From assembly GCF_014202945.1 (NCBI RefSeq), contig NZ_JACHHW010000001.1, positions 496,001 to 560,000 on the forward strand: a stretch of 64,000 bases of DNA. The letters are read 5' to 3'. Position 1 is the stretch's first letter. Each line of letters begins with the position of its first letter. The DNA comes from Zhongshania antarctica. GTDB lineage: Bacteria; Pseudomonadota; Gammaproteobacteria; Pseudomonadales; Spongiibacteraceae. Position numbers and translations under genes: made by a program. The notes beneath the pieces were generated by a model that was not told the DNA's origin, ran no database searches, and was given only the letters and a program-made list of their open reading frames with translations. Shown piece after piece: positions 36,262 through 45,834 of the stretch.

Positions 36262-37294
36262 CGCGGCTACCCGCAATGAGGAACTGACCATACCAGCGGC
36301 GAAACTTCGCAAACGGGCCGTCGCCATCGCACAGTAATGGCTTTTCTAAATACACTTTATGCGCCCAAATGATTTTGTCTTCTTCCATTTGCTGACAAAT
36401 ATCATCGACGATAGCCTGGGCGACACGCCCCATGGTTTTACCGCCGCCGTCGCGCTGGATAAAAGCGTAATGGGCGCGAGAATGATGGGCATCAATGGGT
36501 GTTATATTGGCCATGAGCACGGTGTCGCAAATACCACTAAAACGCACAACGGACAAACCAGGCCCAGTGCTACTATTTTCTATACGTCCTTGAATGGTGC
36601 CCTTGGGCGTCACCATCTCAGACTCAAATAAACCGTGGCGTAGAAAGCCATCAAACTCGCTGCAGGTGGGCTCTGGAATTTCTGGCGTGCCGTGCACAAA
36701 GCAAAAATGCGCAGCGTCCACGGCATTTTCGCCAATTTCTTGCATATGGGTATCGATATCCCACTGCTGAATTTTGAGCTCGCCCCAGTCACCATTATCC
36801 GACGCCGCCTCCGGAATCGCCGGTGGCTCAAAAAGTGGCTCGATATTCTCAGGGTGGTACCACACGTAGATACACTGATTCAGCTCGCGAACATGCCAGC
36901 TGGGAATCAGCTTTTCGCAGCGCGCCACCCGCGGCGGCAAATTTTTAGCATAGGGGATGCCCGTGCATTCGCCCTCGCCGTTAAACTGCCAGCCGTGGAA
37001 GGGACACACAATACTCTCGCCAACTACGCGAGAGCCGCCGCCAGCGTTGTCGCGTATGCCATAGCCTAGGTGTGCCCCCATATGTGCGCAGTGGGCATCC
37101 AGCACTTTGGCAAGGCCGGACTCGGTTCTGAAAATCACTAATTCCCGATCGAAATAGAATAGCGGCAGAGACGTGCCAACGGTTAATTCATGGGAATACA
37201 AAACCTGAAACCAACCAAAGGGCATCGGCAAATTAACTCGCTGTGCTTGGCGAGTATGAGACCTTGCTATGGTGTCGTTTGTCTTATTCATCAT
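36254..37294 (-). CDS. Rieske non-heme iron oxygenase, alpha subunit (KshA/Neverland-like)
   Basis: 346 residues. Rieske ligands are C69-x-H71 and C97-x2-H100, with 25 residues between them instead of the usual 15-17. Next come IPYAKNLPP (as in KshA's IPYARRVPP) and the catalytic iron His196 and His201 in VDAAHFCFVHG. KshA hydroxylates 3-ketosteroids at C9 during ring opening, and Neverland/DAF-36 desaturates cholesterol at C7; the family is therefore steroid-prone. A reductase partner (KshB) is not encoded nearby. The gene overlaps the SDR upstream by one base (TAATG) and the ene-reductase downstream by eight, indicating tight coupling. Confidence 0.88.
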   Translation of the reverse strand: MMNKTNDTIARSHTRQAQRVNLPMPFGWFQVLYSHELTVGTSLPLFYFDRELVIFRTESGLAKVLDAHCAHMGAHLGYGIRDNAGGGSRVVGESIVCPFHGWQFNGEGECTGIPYAKNLPPRVARCEKLIPSWHVRELNQCIYVWYHPENIEPLFEPPAIPEAASDNGDWGELKIQQWDIDTHMQEIGENAVDAAHFCFVHGTPEIPEPTCSEFDGFLRHGLFESEMVTPKGTIQGRIENSSTGPGLSVVRFSGICDTVLMANITPIDAHHSRAHYAFIQRDGGGKTMGRVAQAIVDDICQQMEEDKIIWAHKVYLEKPLLCDGDGPFAKFRRWYGQFLIAGSRDD

Positions 37295-38058
37295 TATCCC
37301 CGCACCGCGCCGCCGCCATCTACCGACAGTAATTGACCGGTGATAAACGACGCTCGCTCAGACAGTAAAAAGGCAACCGCATGAGCGATTTCCGATGGTT
37401 CACCCAGACGCTGCATGGGCGCAACTTTGCGTAGCTGCTCTTCCATTTTTGGCTGTTCTTGAAAGTATTTTTCTAAACCCGGCGTGCGAATGACGCCCGG
37501 TGACACCGCATTGATTCGAATGCCTTTGCTGGCATACTCGGTAGACGCGCTCTTGGTCAGAATATTAACCCCGCCCTTGGCTGTCGCGTAAGCGGTATTA
37601 AAGGCCTGCCCACGCAGCGAGGCATTTGACGAGATATTCACAATGCTGCCGCCGCCGGAGGCCAGCATTGCCTCGATCTCGTACTTCATACATAACCAGG
37701 TATTCGTAAGACACAACTCCAGCGTTTGATCAAAAACCTCACGAGTGAATTGATGTATTGGGCCACTACCACGGCTCACCGCCGCATTATTGCAGGCAAT
37801 ATCCAAGCGGCCATAGCGCTCAACCACAGCCGCAACCATCGCGCTAACCTGCTCCTCATTACTGACATCACAGGCGATAAAAAAAGCCTCTATACCGCTT
37901 CTATTTAGCTCAGAAACGCAGGCTTCGCCAGCTTCCCGATTAAAATCGACTACCGCAACACTTGCCCCCTCTGCGCCCAACTGTTGGCAAATTGCACGAC
38001 CAATACCTGCGGCGCCACCGGTAACTAATGCAACTTTATCTTTTAACATCTGATTCAC
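37294..38058 (-). CDS. Short-chain dehydrogenase/reductase
   Basis: 254 residues. NAD motif TGGAAGIGRAI at residues 14-24, CNNAAVSRG after strand 4, Ser in VNISSNASLRG, catalytic YATAKGG, and the ending FITGQLLSVDGGGAVRG. A classical SDR of hydroxysteroid-dehydrogenase size. Its ATG overlaps the stop of the membrane-protein gene by four bases and its stop overlaps the Rieske start by one. Position between an inner-membrane protein and an oxygenase fits a ring alcohol/ketone step; the exact substrate is not readable. Confidence 0.9.
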   Translation of the reverse strand: MNQMLKDKVALVTGGAAGIGRAICQQLGAEGASVAVVDFNREAGEACVSELNRSGIEAFFIACDVSNEEQVSAMVAAVVERYGRLDIACNNAAVSRGSGPIHQFTREVFDQTLELCLTNTWLCMKYEIEAMLASGGGSIVNISSNASLRGQAFNTAYATAKGGVNILTKSASTEYASKGIRINAVSPGVIRTPGLEKYFQEQPKMEEQLRKVAPMQRLGEPSEIAHAVAFLLSERASFITGQLLSVDGGGAVRG

Positions 38059-38573
38059 AACTCCTCTGCGCTTATTACCGACTGCTTGCGCAACGGGTAA
38101 AGCGCCATGTAAACAATGGGCATAACAACCAAGCCCGCTAACAAACCAGTAAACAATGATTTACTCAGCACATATTGAATACGGCTAAGCCCGTCGACAT
38201 CCAGAGCAAGAAACATCATAAACAGTACGGGTAGGGAAATTACGCCGGCGTAAATCGCCAGCATCAGGGCTTTTAGCGCGTTACGACGAATCGCAATATG
38301 AGAAAATAGTTTTAAAAAGATGAGTGGCGGCTCGGCGCCAACACGCACTTTTTTCAAAGCGTGTTTCTGCTGTAAGGGCAGTACGATTAAGCTAAGCACA
38401 AATACCAGTATTACCGCCGTTGCGATAAAATCTGCCAACACACCATTACCACCCAAAATAGGCAGACGATCCCGGCCCGCGCTCAGGTACCACGCAAACC
38501 CGCCATTGATGACAGCATTGCTCAAGCCACTGACGAAGGATTCCCTTAACAAATAGCTGCGCATTGACTGCAT
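38055..38573 (-). CDS. Small integral membrane protein of unknown function
   Basis: 172 residues with about four hydrophobic segments (17-29, 48-67, 100-122, 138-160). No known motif or family was recognised; Lys/Arg-rich loops suggest an even number of passes with both ends inside. It is the first gene of the eight-gene operon and its stop overlaps the SDR start by four bases (ATGA), so it is clearly part of the pathway, perhaps in moving or holding a hydrophobic substrate. An AGGAG ribosome site precedes the ATG. Confidence 0.75.
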   Translation of the reverse strand: MQSMRSYLLRESFVSGLSNAVINGGFAWYLSAGRDRLPILGGNGVLADFIATAVILVFVLSLIVLPLQQKHALKKVRVGAEPPLIFLKLFSHIAIRRNALKALMLAIYAGVISLPVLFMMFLALDVDGLSRIQYVLSKSLFTGLLAGLVVMPIVYMALYPLRKQSVISAEEL

Positions 38574-38595
38574 CGACCCTACTCCTTATGCGTAA

Positions 38596-38625
38596 TTGAC
38601 ATTGTTATTGCTGTAACGTCATATT
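38596..38625 (+). promoter_or_regulatory. Candidate sigma-70 promoter for the AraC gene
   Basis: TTGACA at 38596-38601, then 18 bases, then CATATT at 38620-38625. It lies 87 bases before the AraC start in the divergent region. The -35 is perfect and the -10 moderate. Confidence 0.35.
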
Positions 38626-38665
38626 AGGCCAAACTGTAATTCGCTAAAGCACATAATCTTTCATA

Positions 38666-38685
38666 AGCGTCAACATTTAGCGTCA
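38666..38685. promoter_or_regulatory. Direct repeat AGCGTCA ... AGCGTCA (possible AraC half-sites)
   Basis: AGCGTCA occurs at 38666-38672 and 38679-38685, thirteen bases apart, in the divergent region between the operon and the AraC gene. AraC-family proteins often bind direct repeats. The spacing is short of two helical turns, so this is tentative. Confidence 0.3.
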
Positions 38686-38711
38686 CGCATAGTAGTTCTA
38701 AGAGAGAAAGT

Positions 38712-39821
38712 ATGACGGACATCAATAGATTACATGACATACCGGTGAAGAAATTCCAACGATTATTGGATTACCTTGAGCATGTCGGCATTGATTCTAA
38801 GAATATCGCCAAACAAGCAGGCCTTGATGCCAAAAAGCTATTATCAGCATCGGAGAATCGCACGTTGCCGGGCTACAAGTACTCCGCACTTTACGAATAT
38901 GCGGCGGAAGCCATGCAGGAAATGGATGTTGCTGTTCCCTGGGGAGCGGGAATAGGAAGCGATGTATTTCGTTTTATGTGCTACAGCATTATTAATTGCC
39001 AAAATTTAGAGGAGGCGTTGAACCGCGCCGCTCGCTACCAAAAAATGCTCTACCCCATCACCGGTTACAAGATTACTATTAACACCACCTCAGACATCAC
39101 CGAGCTGCGCTACGAATTTAATAGCGACTTCGCGAATAAGCAATTTACCCCAAAATCTTGGGACCGCAATGAACATTCCGACGCCGTCGCGAAAGCCTCT
39201 GGTCTTCGGGTATGGTTTGCTTTTATCGGCTGGCTAACCGCAAGAGAACTGCAACTAACGGGCCTGACTATATCGGCCCCACCCGTGTCCGATGCTTACA
39301 CCACGAGCATGGGTACGCTGCTAGGAATTACCCCGGAATTTAATGCTGAACACACGGCACTATTTTTCAATAGCAGTACTTTACGCGCCAGAACAGTACA
39401 TACGCCGACATCACTTGAGGCATTTCTACAACACGCGGTTTATTCTCTTATCACCCAAGACTCACGGCCTGCTAGTACGAGTGCAGCAATACGCTCCTTA
39501 CTTGCTAATAGCGGCACAGGAAGCTTACCGAGCTTTGAGGCAATGGCCGAGGACCTACACATGTCGCCCTCCAGCTTGCGGCGTAGACTACATAGCGAAG
39601 ACACAAGCTATCAAGAGCTAAAAGACCAATACCGTTGCGATATTGCAATGCGCCAACTGCGCAACCCAATGCTCAAAATACATGAAATCGGCGAGCAATT
39701 AGGCTTTTTAGAATCTAGCTCGTTTATTCGCTCCTTCCGAAATTGGGCAGGCCTAACACCAAAGCAGTTTCGCGATCAGTTAGATGACATTGATCAAGCT
39801 AAGCCCACAATCAGCGACTGA
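38712..39821 (+). CDS. AraC-family transcriptional regulator of the Bai-like operon
   Basis: 369 residues. The N-terminal arabinose-binding-like domain (PF12625 style, residues 20-215) carries GSDVFRFMCYSIINCQNLEEAL, as in OruR/VirS-type regulators. The C-terminal double helix-turn-helix is 'PSFEAMAEDLHMSPSSLRRRL' and 'LKIHEIGEQLGFLESSSFIRSF'. It is divergent from the eight-gene minus-strand operon, with 138 bases between, and is the obvious candidate activator of that operon, with a pathway intermediate as inducer. AGAGAG precedes the ATG. Confidence 0.88.
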   Translation: MTDINRLHDIPVKKFQRLLDYLEHVGIDSKNIAKQAGLDAKKLLSASENRTLPGYKYSALYEYAAEAMQEMDVAVPWGAGIGSDVFRFMCYSIINCQNLEEALNRAARYQKMLYPITGYKITINTTSDITELRYEFNSDFANKQFTPKSWDRNEHSDAVAKASGLRVWFAFIGWLTARELQLTGLTISAPPVSDAYTTSMGTLLGITPEFNAEHTALFFNSSTLRARTVHTPTSLEAFLQHAVYSLITQDSRPASTSAAIRSLLANSGTGSLPSFEAMAEDLHMSPSSLRRRLHSEDTSYQELKDQYRCDIAMRQLRNPMLKIHEIGEQLGFLESSSFIRSFRNWAGLTPKQFRDQLDDIDQAKPTISD

Positions 39822-40059
39822 GGGTAATATAGAGAGCCACAAAAAGGGTAGATCCGCAAATGATTCCCAGCACGCCCTTTTACCAAAACAAACACGATTT
39901 AAGTGTTAATTTATCTTAATAAAATTGACTTTCTTTGCCTCCATACCGAAGTATGAAATACAGCAAGCCCGGCCTCATACTGAATATACTTTGCGAAAAG
40001 GGCATTCTCGCCCTTATAAATTTATCCACGTTTTAAAAATCAGACCGCCCCATATTGGC

Positions 40060-40087
40060 TTGACAAAAAATAAATCGATGGGATACT
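40060..40087 (+). promoter_or_regulatory. Candidate sigma-70 promoter for the Rnk-like gene
   Basis: TTGACA at 40060-40065, 16 bases, GATACT at 40082-40087. A perfect -35 and a good -10, 194 bases before the Rnk-like start, in a region without other genes. Confidence 0.4.
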
Positions 40088-40173
40088 TGCTTACTATGAG
40101 CAAAAAAATTCACCCAAGTTCTCCTCTCTTTCAGGCTATTCTGCCTGTGGTCTTTTGTGCCCGACATGTTATT

Positions 40174-40203
40174 GGCGCTTGAGCTAAAAAAGCCTTAAGC
40201 GCC
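40174..40203 (+). promoter_or_regulatory. Stem-loop in the Rnk-like leader
   Basis: GGCGCTT at 40174-40180 pairs with AAGCGCC at 40197-40203 over a 16-base loop, followed by TAAATTTTTT. It could attenuate or terminate the upstream transcript. Confidence 0.4.
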
Positions 40204-40280
40204 TAAATTTTTTACCAGACAATATTCCAGCCACCGCAAGCTAATTAGCTCGTGGAGGTTTTTTGCTGCGGGTGAGATAT

Positions 40281-40682
40281 ATGATTTTAGATAATACCGA
40301 CGACATCCTCGTAAAAAGAAGTGACTACAAGAGAATTGTGCAGTTGATAATGAGCTCTTCTCTTGACGTGCGCGACAGCTTGGAAAATGAAATGGCACGG
40401 GCCCTCGTGTACAACGATGATGAATACCCTAAAGATGCAGTGTGCATAGGCTCTGTGGTTGAATTTACGGATCTAACGACCAAAGAAGAAGGCCGAATTA
40501 CCATTGTTCTGCCTAGCGAAGCGGATGTTAAAGAGATGAAGGTGTCGGTACTTTCGCCCCTAGGCGCAGCCTTAATTGGGCTTAAAAAAGGTAAAACCAT
40601 ACATTGGCTTATGCCCGGCGCTATTTTCACCGAAATAAAAGTAAACAACGTTCTGCACCCGGAAGCGGAACTCGACCAATAA
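40281..40682 (+). CDS. rnk: Rnk-like GreA/GreB C-terminal-domain protein
   Basis: 133 residues from the ATG at 40281, with GGTGAG just upstream. The C-terminal half reads LSPLGAALIGLKKGKTIHW, very close to the corresponding part of E. coli Rnk (MAPVGAALLGLRVGDSIHW), and the N-terminal half is a short helical part as in Rnk. Rnk binds RNA polymerase in the secondary channel region and affects nucleoside diphosphate kinase levels. It is a cytosolic regulator of transcription. It lies directly upstream of glutamate dehydrogenase, and two relatives occur in this window. The symbol is applied by family resemblance only. Confidence 0.82.
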   Translation: MILDNTDDILVKRSDYKRIVQLIMSSSLDVRDSLENEMARALVYNDDEYPKDAVCIGSVVEFTDLTTKEEGRITIVLPSEADVKEMKVSVLSPLGAALIGLKKGKTIHWLMPGAIFTEIKVNNVLHPEAELDQ

Positions 40683-40788
40683 AACCAAAATGGCTGCTAA
40701 AACGCGTCTATATGGGGCTAGGTCCTAATAATGCAGCGGCCGATATACACTTTCTTTTAACGCATCCATTTTATATGCAAGGCATTGA

Positions 40789-42141
<1,353 letters not shown>

Positions 42142-42322
42142 ATAAATTAGATTTTTCGCTACGCATAGCAAGGCTAAACAAGCCATTAAATTATATTAAT
42201 AACCTTGCTATAAATACAGCAAGAGGTAAACTCTTTAGTTAATATTCAAATAGGACCTTGGTTTTATTATGAAAAAGTTCTCCCTTCCCGATGCGATTCC
42301 ACCCCAGGCCTTCCTCATTTAA

Positions 42323-42349
42323 CCGGATGTGACACTCAGTCATATCCGG
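42323..42349 (+). promoter_or_regulatory. Stem-loop in the leader of the second Rnk-like gene
   Basis: CCGGAT at 42323-42328 pairs with ATCCGG at 42344-42349, extended by GAC/GTC inside. It is the first of two hairpins before the second Rnk-like start. Confidence 0.35.
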
Positions 42350-42380
42350 GGAAAATACTTCTAAACCACTATATTTAGAG

Positions 42381-42404
42381 TACTTTTGGCAGCAACCAAA
42401 AGTA
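42381..42404 (+). promoter_or_regulatory. Perfect 9-base stem-loop just before the second Rnk-like gene
   Basis: TACTTTTGG at 42381-42389 pairs exactly with CCAAAAGTA at 42396-42404 around CAGCAA. It ends 25 bases before the GTG start, close enough to mask or expose the GGGTGA ribosome site. Confidence 0.45.
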
Positions 42405-42429
42405 GATGTATTGCTATGGGTGATTTTTT

Positions 42430-42828
42430 GTGAATACTGAATTTTTTGTAGATGTCCGTCAATTTATCTCCTCACTTAAAGATGAATTCGAAAGTATTGT
42501 CGCGTTCCGCCCTATTACGCTAAGACCGGTTGAGCTAGCGGGCTTACTGGAAAAATTGCAGGGTATTTATGACCTACCAACAAGAAAAATTAGCGATTGC
42601 ACGGTATTGCTTGGTTCTAAAGTTGGTTTGATGAGCATGCAAGATTTCACTGAGCTATCCATCTTGGTAACACTTCCGCAACACAGCGATCCTGCGCTGG
42701 GAAAAATTAGCGTGCTGTCGCCATTGGGTTCGGCTCTACTCGGTTTAAAAAGGGGCGAAACTGTAAGTTTGTTTTTCGGAAATACAGAGAGCCTATTCTG
42801 CGTAATTTCAGTTGACCAAAACCCATAA
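42430..42828 (+). CDS. Divergent Rnk-like GreA/GreB C-terminal-domain protein
   Basis: 132 residues from a GTG, with GGGTGA seven bases upstream. The C-terminal signature KISVLSPLGSALLGLKRGET is clearly the GreA/GreB C-terminal fold, but the N-terminal 70 residues differ strongly from the first Rnk-like protein and from Rnk. It probably binds RNA polymerase or an associated factor. It is downstream of gdhA on the same strand, with 288 bases and two hairpins between. Confidence 0.75.
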   Translation: MNTEFFVDVRQFISSLKDEFESIVAFRPITLRPVELAGLLEKLQGIYDLPTRKISDCTVLLGSKVGLMSMQDFTELSILVTLPQHSDPALGKISVLSPLGSALLGLKRGETVSLFFGNTESLFCVISVDQNP

Positions 42829-42961
42829 AGGGGAAGAAGGAGGGCTAGAACCTTGAAGTCTCAAATTTGCCACTATATGCGTGATTAACTCACATCTAAA
42901 ACTCACTAAAAAGTGGCTTAGTGAAGCTTATTTTATGAACCAATAATAGAAAGGTGATTAA

Positions 42962-43074
42962 ATGAAAAAAGATAAGTTAAAGGTTTCCGACAAAAAACGC
43001 CTCTTAAAAGCTTGAAGGAAAAGCGTAGAGAAAAAAAGGAGAAACGAAGTAAAGGCGGAATAGCTATTTCTTAG
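42962..43074 (+). CDS. Lysine-rich micro-protein with apparent -1 frameshift
   Basis: ATG at 42962 has GGTG seven bases upstream and opens MKKDKLKVSDKKRLLKA, then TGA (43013-43015). If the reading shifts by -1 near CTTAAAAGC, translation continues SLKEKRREKKEKRSKGGIAI to a TAG at 43072-43074, giving a uniformly basic 37-residue protein. The continued Lys/Arg character in the second frame and the good ribosome site suggest a real small gene, broken by a one-base change or read through by programmed slippage. The slip site is not a canonical slippery heptamer. No family is recognised. Confidence 0.4.
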
Positions 43075-43099
43075 TGTTCATTAAACGATTAAGGAAATT

Positions 43100-43126
43100 T
43101 TGCCAGCAGCATTATGCTGCTGGCAA
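43100..43126. terminator. Long hairpin at the end of the TonB receptor gene
   Basis: TTGCCAGCAGCAT at 43100-43112 pairs exactly with its complement at 43114-43126. It lies just beyond the receptor stop on the minus strand. A weak A/T tract on both sides makes it a probable bidirectional terminator. Confidence 0.65.
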
Positions 43127-43133
43127 TTCTAAA

Positions 43134-45647
43134 TTAATAGCGGTAGCGCACGTCCATACCGAAGGTACGCGGAGCGCCATACTGTTCACTAATCAAACCT
43201 AAGCCCTGAAAGTTAAGGCCATAAGAAGGATAGTCATCATCGGTGAGATTATTCACCCACAACGACACCATCAAATCGCCGGTAGCAACAGGAATCTTAC
43301 TTAGGCTGAGGCGCGCGTTAACAACTGTTCGTGCGTCCATTGAGCTATTCGTGTACAAAAATGGTGTATTAGCAACCACCGAGGGCGACAGCGCAACCTG
43401 CTCCCAGGTGTCCTGCCAACTGGCATCAGCAAACACATTAAAATCACCAATCGCGGTACTCGCGAAAGTATAGTCCACACTGGCGTTTACCTTATTGCTT
43501 GGTGAGTTACCGCGTTTAGCTTCCTTTGTGCCATCGATACACTGGTTATTAGCGCAGGTATCTGGGTACTTTTCAAAATCACCGTTGATGTAGGTATGCG
43601 CCAAACTCACTATCATATCTTCAATAGGCGCTACTGATACCTCTAACTCGCTGCCCCAACGATCTGCCTTACCGGCATTAATGGTCGAGGATGTTACACC
43701 ACCGCCGGAGCTTTCTAACACACTCGTTTGAAGGTCGTCGTACTGGTAAGTGTAGAGGCCAGCATTCACACGCAAGCGATTATTCCACCAGTCTGACTTA
43801 ACTCCTATTTCCAACTGTTCAATAATTTCTTCATCAAAACTATCATTAAAGACTTCGCCATTAAAGCCACCCGAGCGGTAACCGGTCGCATAGCGAATGA
43901 AGCTGTTAATATCGTCACTGATATCGTAAGCCACTGTTACGTTGTAGCTGAAATTGTAAAAATTCTCATCGCGCGATAGGGCTTGCGCAGGCTTATTGCC
44001 AAATGGCGTAGCCACCGCACCTAAGTCATAGGCGAGTGCCTTTTCCTCCTCGGTGTAGCGCATCCCTAAGGTCAAGGCTAAACGATCTTCTAATTGAGCA
44101 AAGCGGTAAGTACCTTGCCCATAGATGGCCAAGGCCTCGGTTTCCAGTGTATATCGCAGCGCGTCGCGCCCCGCGAGTGGCATTGCGAAGGCAGCACGGC
44201 GATCGTAGTTTGCCTCATCTTCAAACCAATACAAGCCTAGGGCGTAATCAAACTGTTGCGTTGCACCGACAACTTGGAACTCTTGCGAGAGCTGCTCATA
44301 TTCAGAGAGCGTATCTTGTATGCTGTGACCAGCGCCAAGCTGATCTACCGCAGTCCAGAGCGCATCTACACCCGGGAATGAAGCACCGCTGCTGCCACCG
44401 TAATACTGGAGTAAAACGGCGTGTAAGCCGTCGTTATACACACCAATACCATTGGCATCTAAGCTACTATCAATATCATCGAGATCGCCAGCAACATAGG
44501 TTTCAGTCTCGCGTTGCGCAGTGATTGATTTAAGCGTGACGTCACCCAAGGCGCCACGGTCACCTAGCTGCCACTCAGCCGTTAGCGCGTGCCCGTCGAC
44601 CTCACTTTGCGTCGTCGGCGTGACCTCAACCCCACCACCACTTGGCCGACCTTCACCGCCAGCCAATATCCGCTCGTAGGCGTCAATCGTTTTCTGAATA
44701 GAAGGCAACCAACGGGCGCTGATACGCGGATCAGCCCCCGGCGCCGATGCCAAACCTGTGGCAGATGGTAAAACAGTGTTGCGCAAGAAGTTCAGTCGAT
44801 CACCGCCAAGCGTCGGCCCTTCGGTAAATCCCACGGTTTTTTGCAGGGTATTCACCTCATCCAGCTCGCTGTGGTCATACACATAATCAAGGGTAAGCGC
44901 CTCGCTTGGCTGCCAACGTAATGCGGCACGCCAGGCTTGACGGTCGATGGTGTCAAAGTCTTCGCCACCAGAATAATTCTTATAAAAGCCATCGCGCTCT
45001 TTGCTTAAAAAGCTAACGGCCGCATTCAACTTACCTGCACCTTCACCCACTTGGCCAATCGAATCAAAATCAATATTGGTTTTCAGGGTTTGCTGACCGT
45101 AATTGCCAATACCCGCCGTTACGTCTACCGCGAATTCGCCCAGCGGCTTTCTAGAAATAATATTCATTGCACCGGCGGTCGCATTACGGCCGTATAAGGT
45201 GCCCTGGGGGCCGCGAAGGACCTCAATTCGTTCAATCTGCGCGAGATCCAGAGCGGAGCCAAGCATCTTGCCCACATAAACGCCGTCCAGATACATGCCC
45301 ACCGCAGGATCAAGCGATATATTCGCAGGGGAGCCACCGGATATACCGCGAATACTAAGACTGGTAATACCCCGCGAGCCAGGTGCTGAATAGCCACCCA
45401 TGCCAGGCAATGAGGCAAACATATCGTCGGTATTACTAATACCGCGCTTTTCTATGTTGTCACTGGTCATTGCCGTCATTGCAATCGGGGTATCTTGTAA
45501 AGATTCAACCCGGCGCTCGGCCGTGACCAGGACCTCCTCTAAAACTTGGGCTGAAGCAAAAGACACAAATAGCGGGGCACTCATCAACGACACCGCCAAG
45601 GGCAACGCCGCTAATTTAAAATCACCAGTGGACGAAAATTTCTTCAT
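43134..45647 (-). CDS. TonB-dependent receptor (substrate unassigned)
   Basis: 837 residues. The signal peptide is longer than in the other receptors (MKKFSSTGDFKLAALPLAVS and SFASAQ), then LEEVLVTAERRVESLQDTPI as TonB box and plug start, and 'IERIEVLRGPQGTLYGRNAT' in the plug. The barrel ends in FGMDVRYRY, with a final aromatic. It lies downstream of the second Rieske oxygenase and 3-alpha-HSD-like SDR on the same strand, but with its own 187-base upstream gap. GGAG is eight bases before the ATG. It probably imports the substrate of those enzymes. Confidence 0.9.
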   Translation of the reverse strand: MKKFSSTGDFKLAALPLAVSLMSAPLFVSFASAQVLEEVLVTAERRVESLQDTPIAMTAMTSDNIEKRGISNTDDMFASLPGMGGYSAPGSRGITSLSIRGISGGSPANISLDPAVGMYLDGVYVGKMLGSALDLAQIERIEVLRGPQGTLYGRNATAGAMNIISRKPLGEFAVDVTAGIGNYGQQTLKTNIDFDSIGQVGEGAGKLNAAVSFLSKERDGFYKNYSGGEDFDTIDRQAWRAALRWQPSEALTLDYVYDHSELDEVNTLQKTVGFTEGPTLGGDRLNFLRNTVLPSATGLASAPGADPRISARWLPSIQKTIDAYERILAGGEGRPSGGGVEVTPTTQSEVDGHALTAEWQLGDRGALGDVTLKSITAQRETETYVAGDLDDIDSSLDANGIGVYNDGLHAVLLQYYGGSSGASFPGVDALWTAVDQLGAGHSIQDTLSEYEQLSQEFQVVGATQQFDYALGLYWFEDEANYDRRAAFAMPLAGRDALRYTLETEALAIYGQGTYRFAQLEDRLALTLGMRYTEEEKALAYDLGAVATPFGNKPAQALSRDENFYNFSYNVTVAYDISDDINSFIRYATGYRSGGFNGEVFNDSFDEEIIEQLEIGVKSDWWNNRLRVNAGLYTYQYDDLQTSVLESSGGGVTSSTINAGKADRWGSELEVSVAPIEDMIVSLAHTYINGDFEKYPDTCANNQCIDGTKEAKRGNSPSNKVNASVDYTFASTAIGDFNVFADASWQDTWEQVALSPSVVANTPFLYTNSSMDARTVVNARLSLSKIPVATGDLMVSLWVNNLTDDDYPSYGLNFQGLGLISEQYGAPRTFGMDVRYRY

Positions 45648-45834
45648 GCCAGTACTCCAATTTCATTAATATTATATTGTTATCAGATCACGAATCAGGA
45701 CATTTTTAAAATGCCGTTCTACTGCTTAGTGATACCGTAATCACAGTACTCTGAAGGCACAAATTAGGTAGAACATAATCGTTCACAATAATGCGCATAA
45801 GTGGTCAGGTCAGTGCCTGCCAAGTAAGTACACA

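Larger units (their letters stand above)
39822..40280. other. Long leader region upstream of the Rnk-like gene
   Basis: 459 bases. Contains a hairpin AAGGGC (39998-40003) / GCCCTT (40010-40015), a candidate promoter (40060-40087) and a larger stem (40174-40203) before the GGTGAG ribosome site. A 28-codon frame at 40098-40184 lacks a ribosome site and is not called. It looks like a structured 5' leader. Confidence 0.45.
42829..43133. other. Intergenic region with a lysine-rich micro-frame and terminator
   Basis: 305 bases between the second Rnk-like gene and the convergent TonB receptor. It contains a short Lys-rich frame (see separate entry) and the strong hairpin at 43100-43126. Nothing else is recognised. 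Confidence 0.5.

Noticed and set aside
39925-40182. Plus-strand frame of 85 codons before the Rnk-like gene
   Set aside because: No ribosome site; crosses a promoter candidate and hairpin. Treated as leader.
42269-42322. 17-codon frame MKKFSLPDAIPPQAFLI
   Set aside because: It has no ribosome site and too little sequence to judge; its first codons also resemble nothing known.
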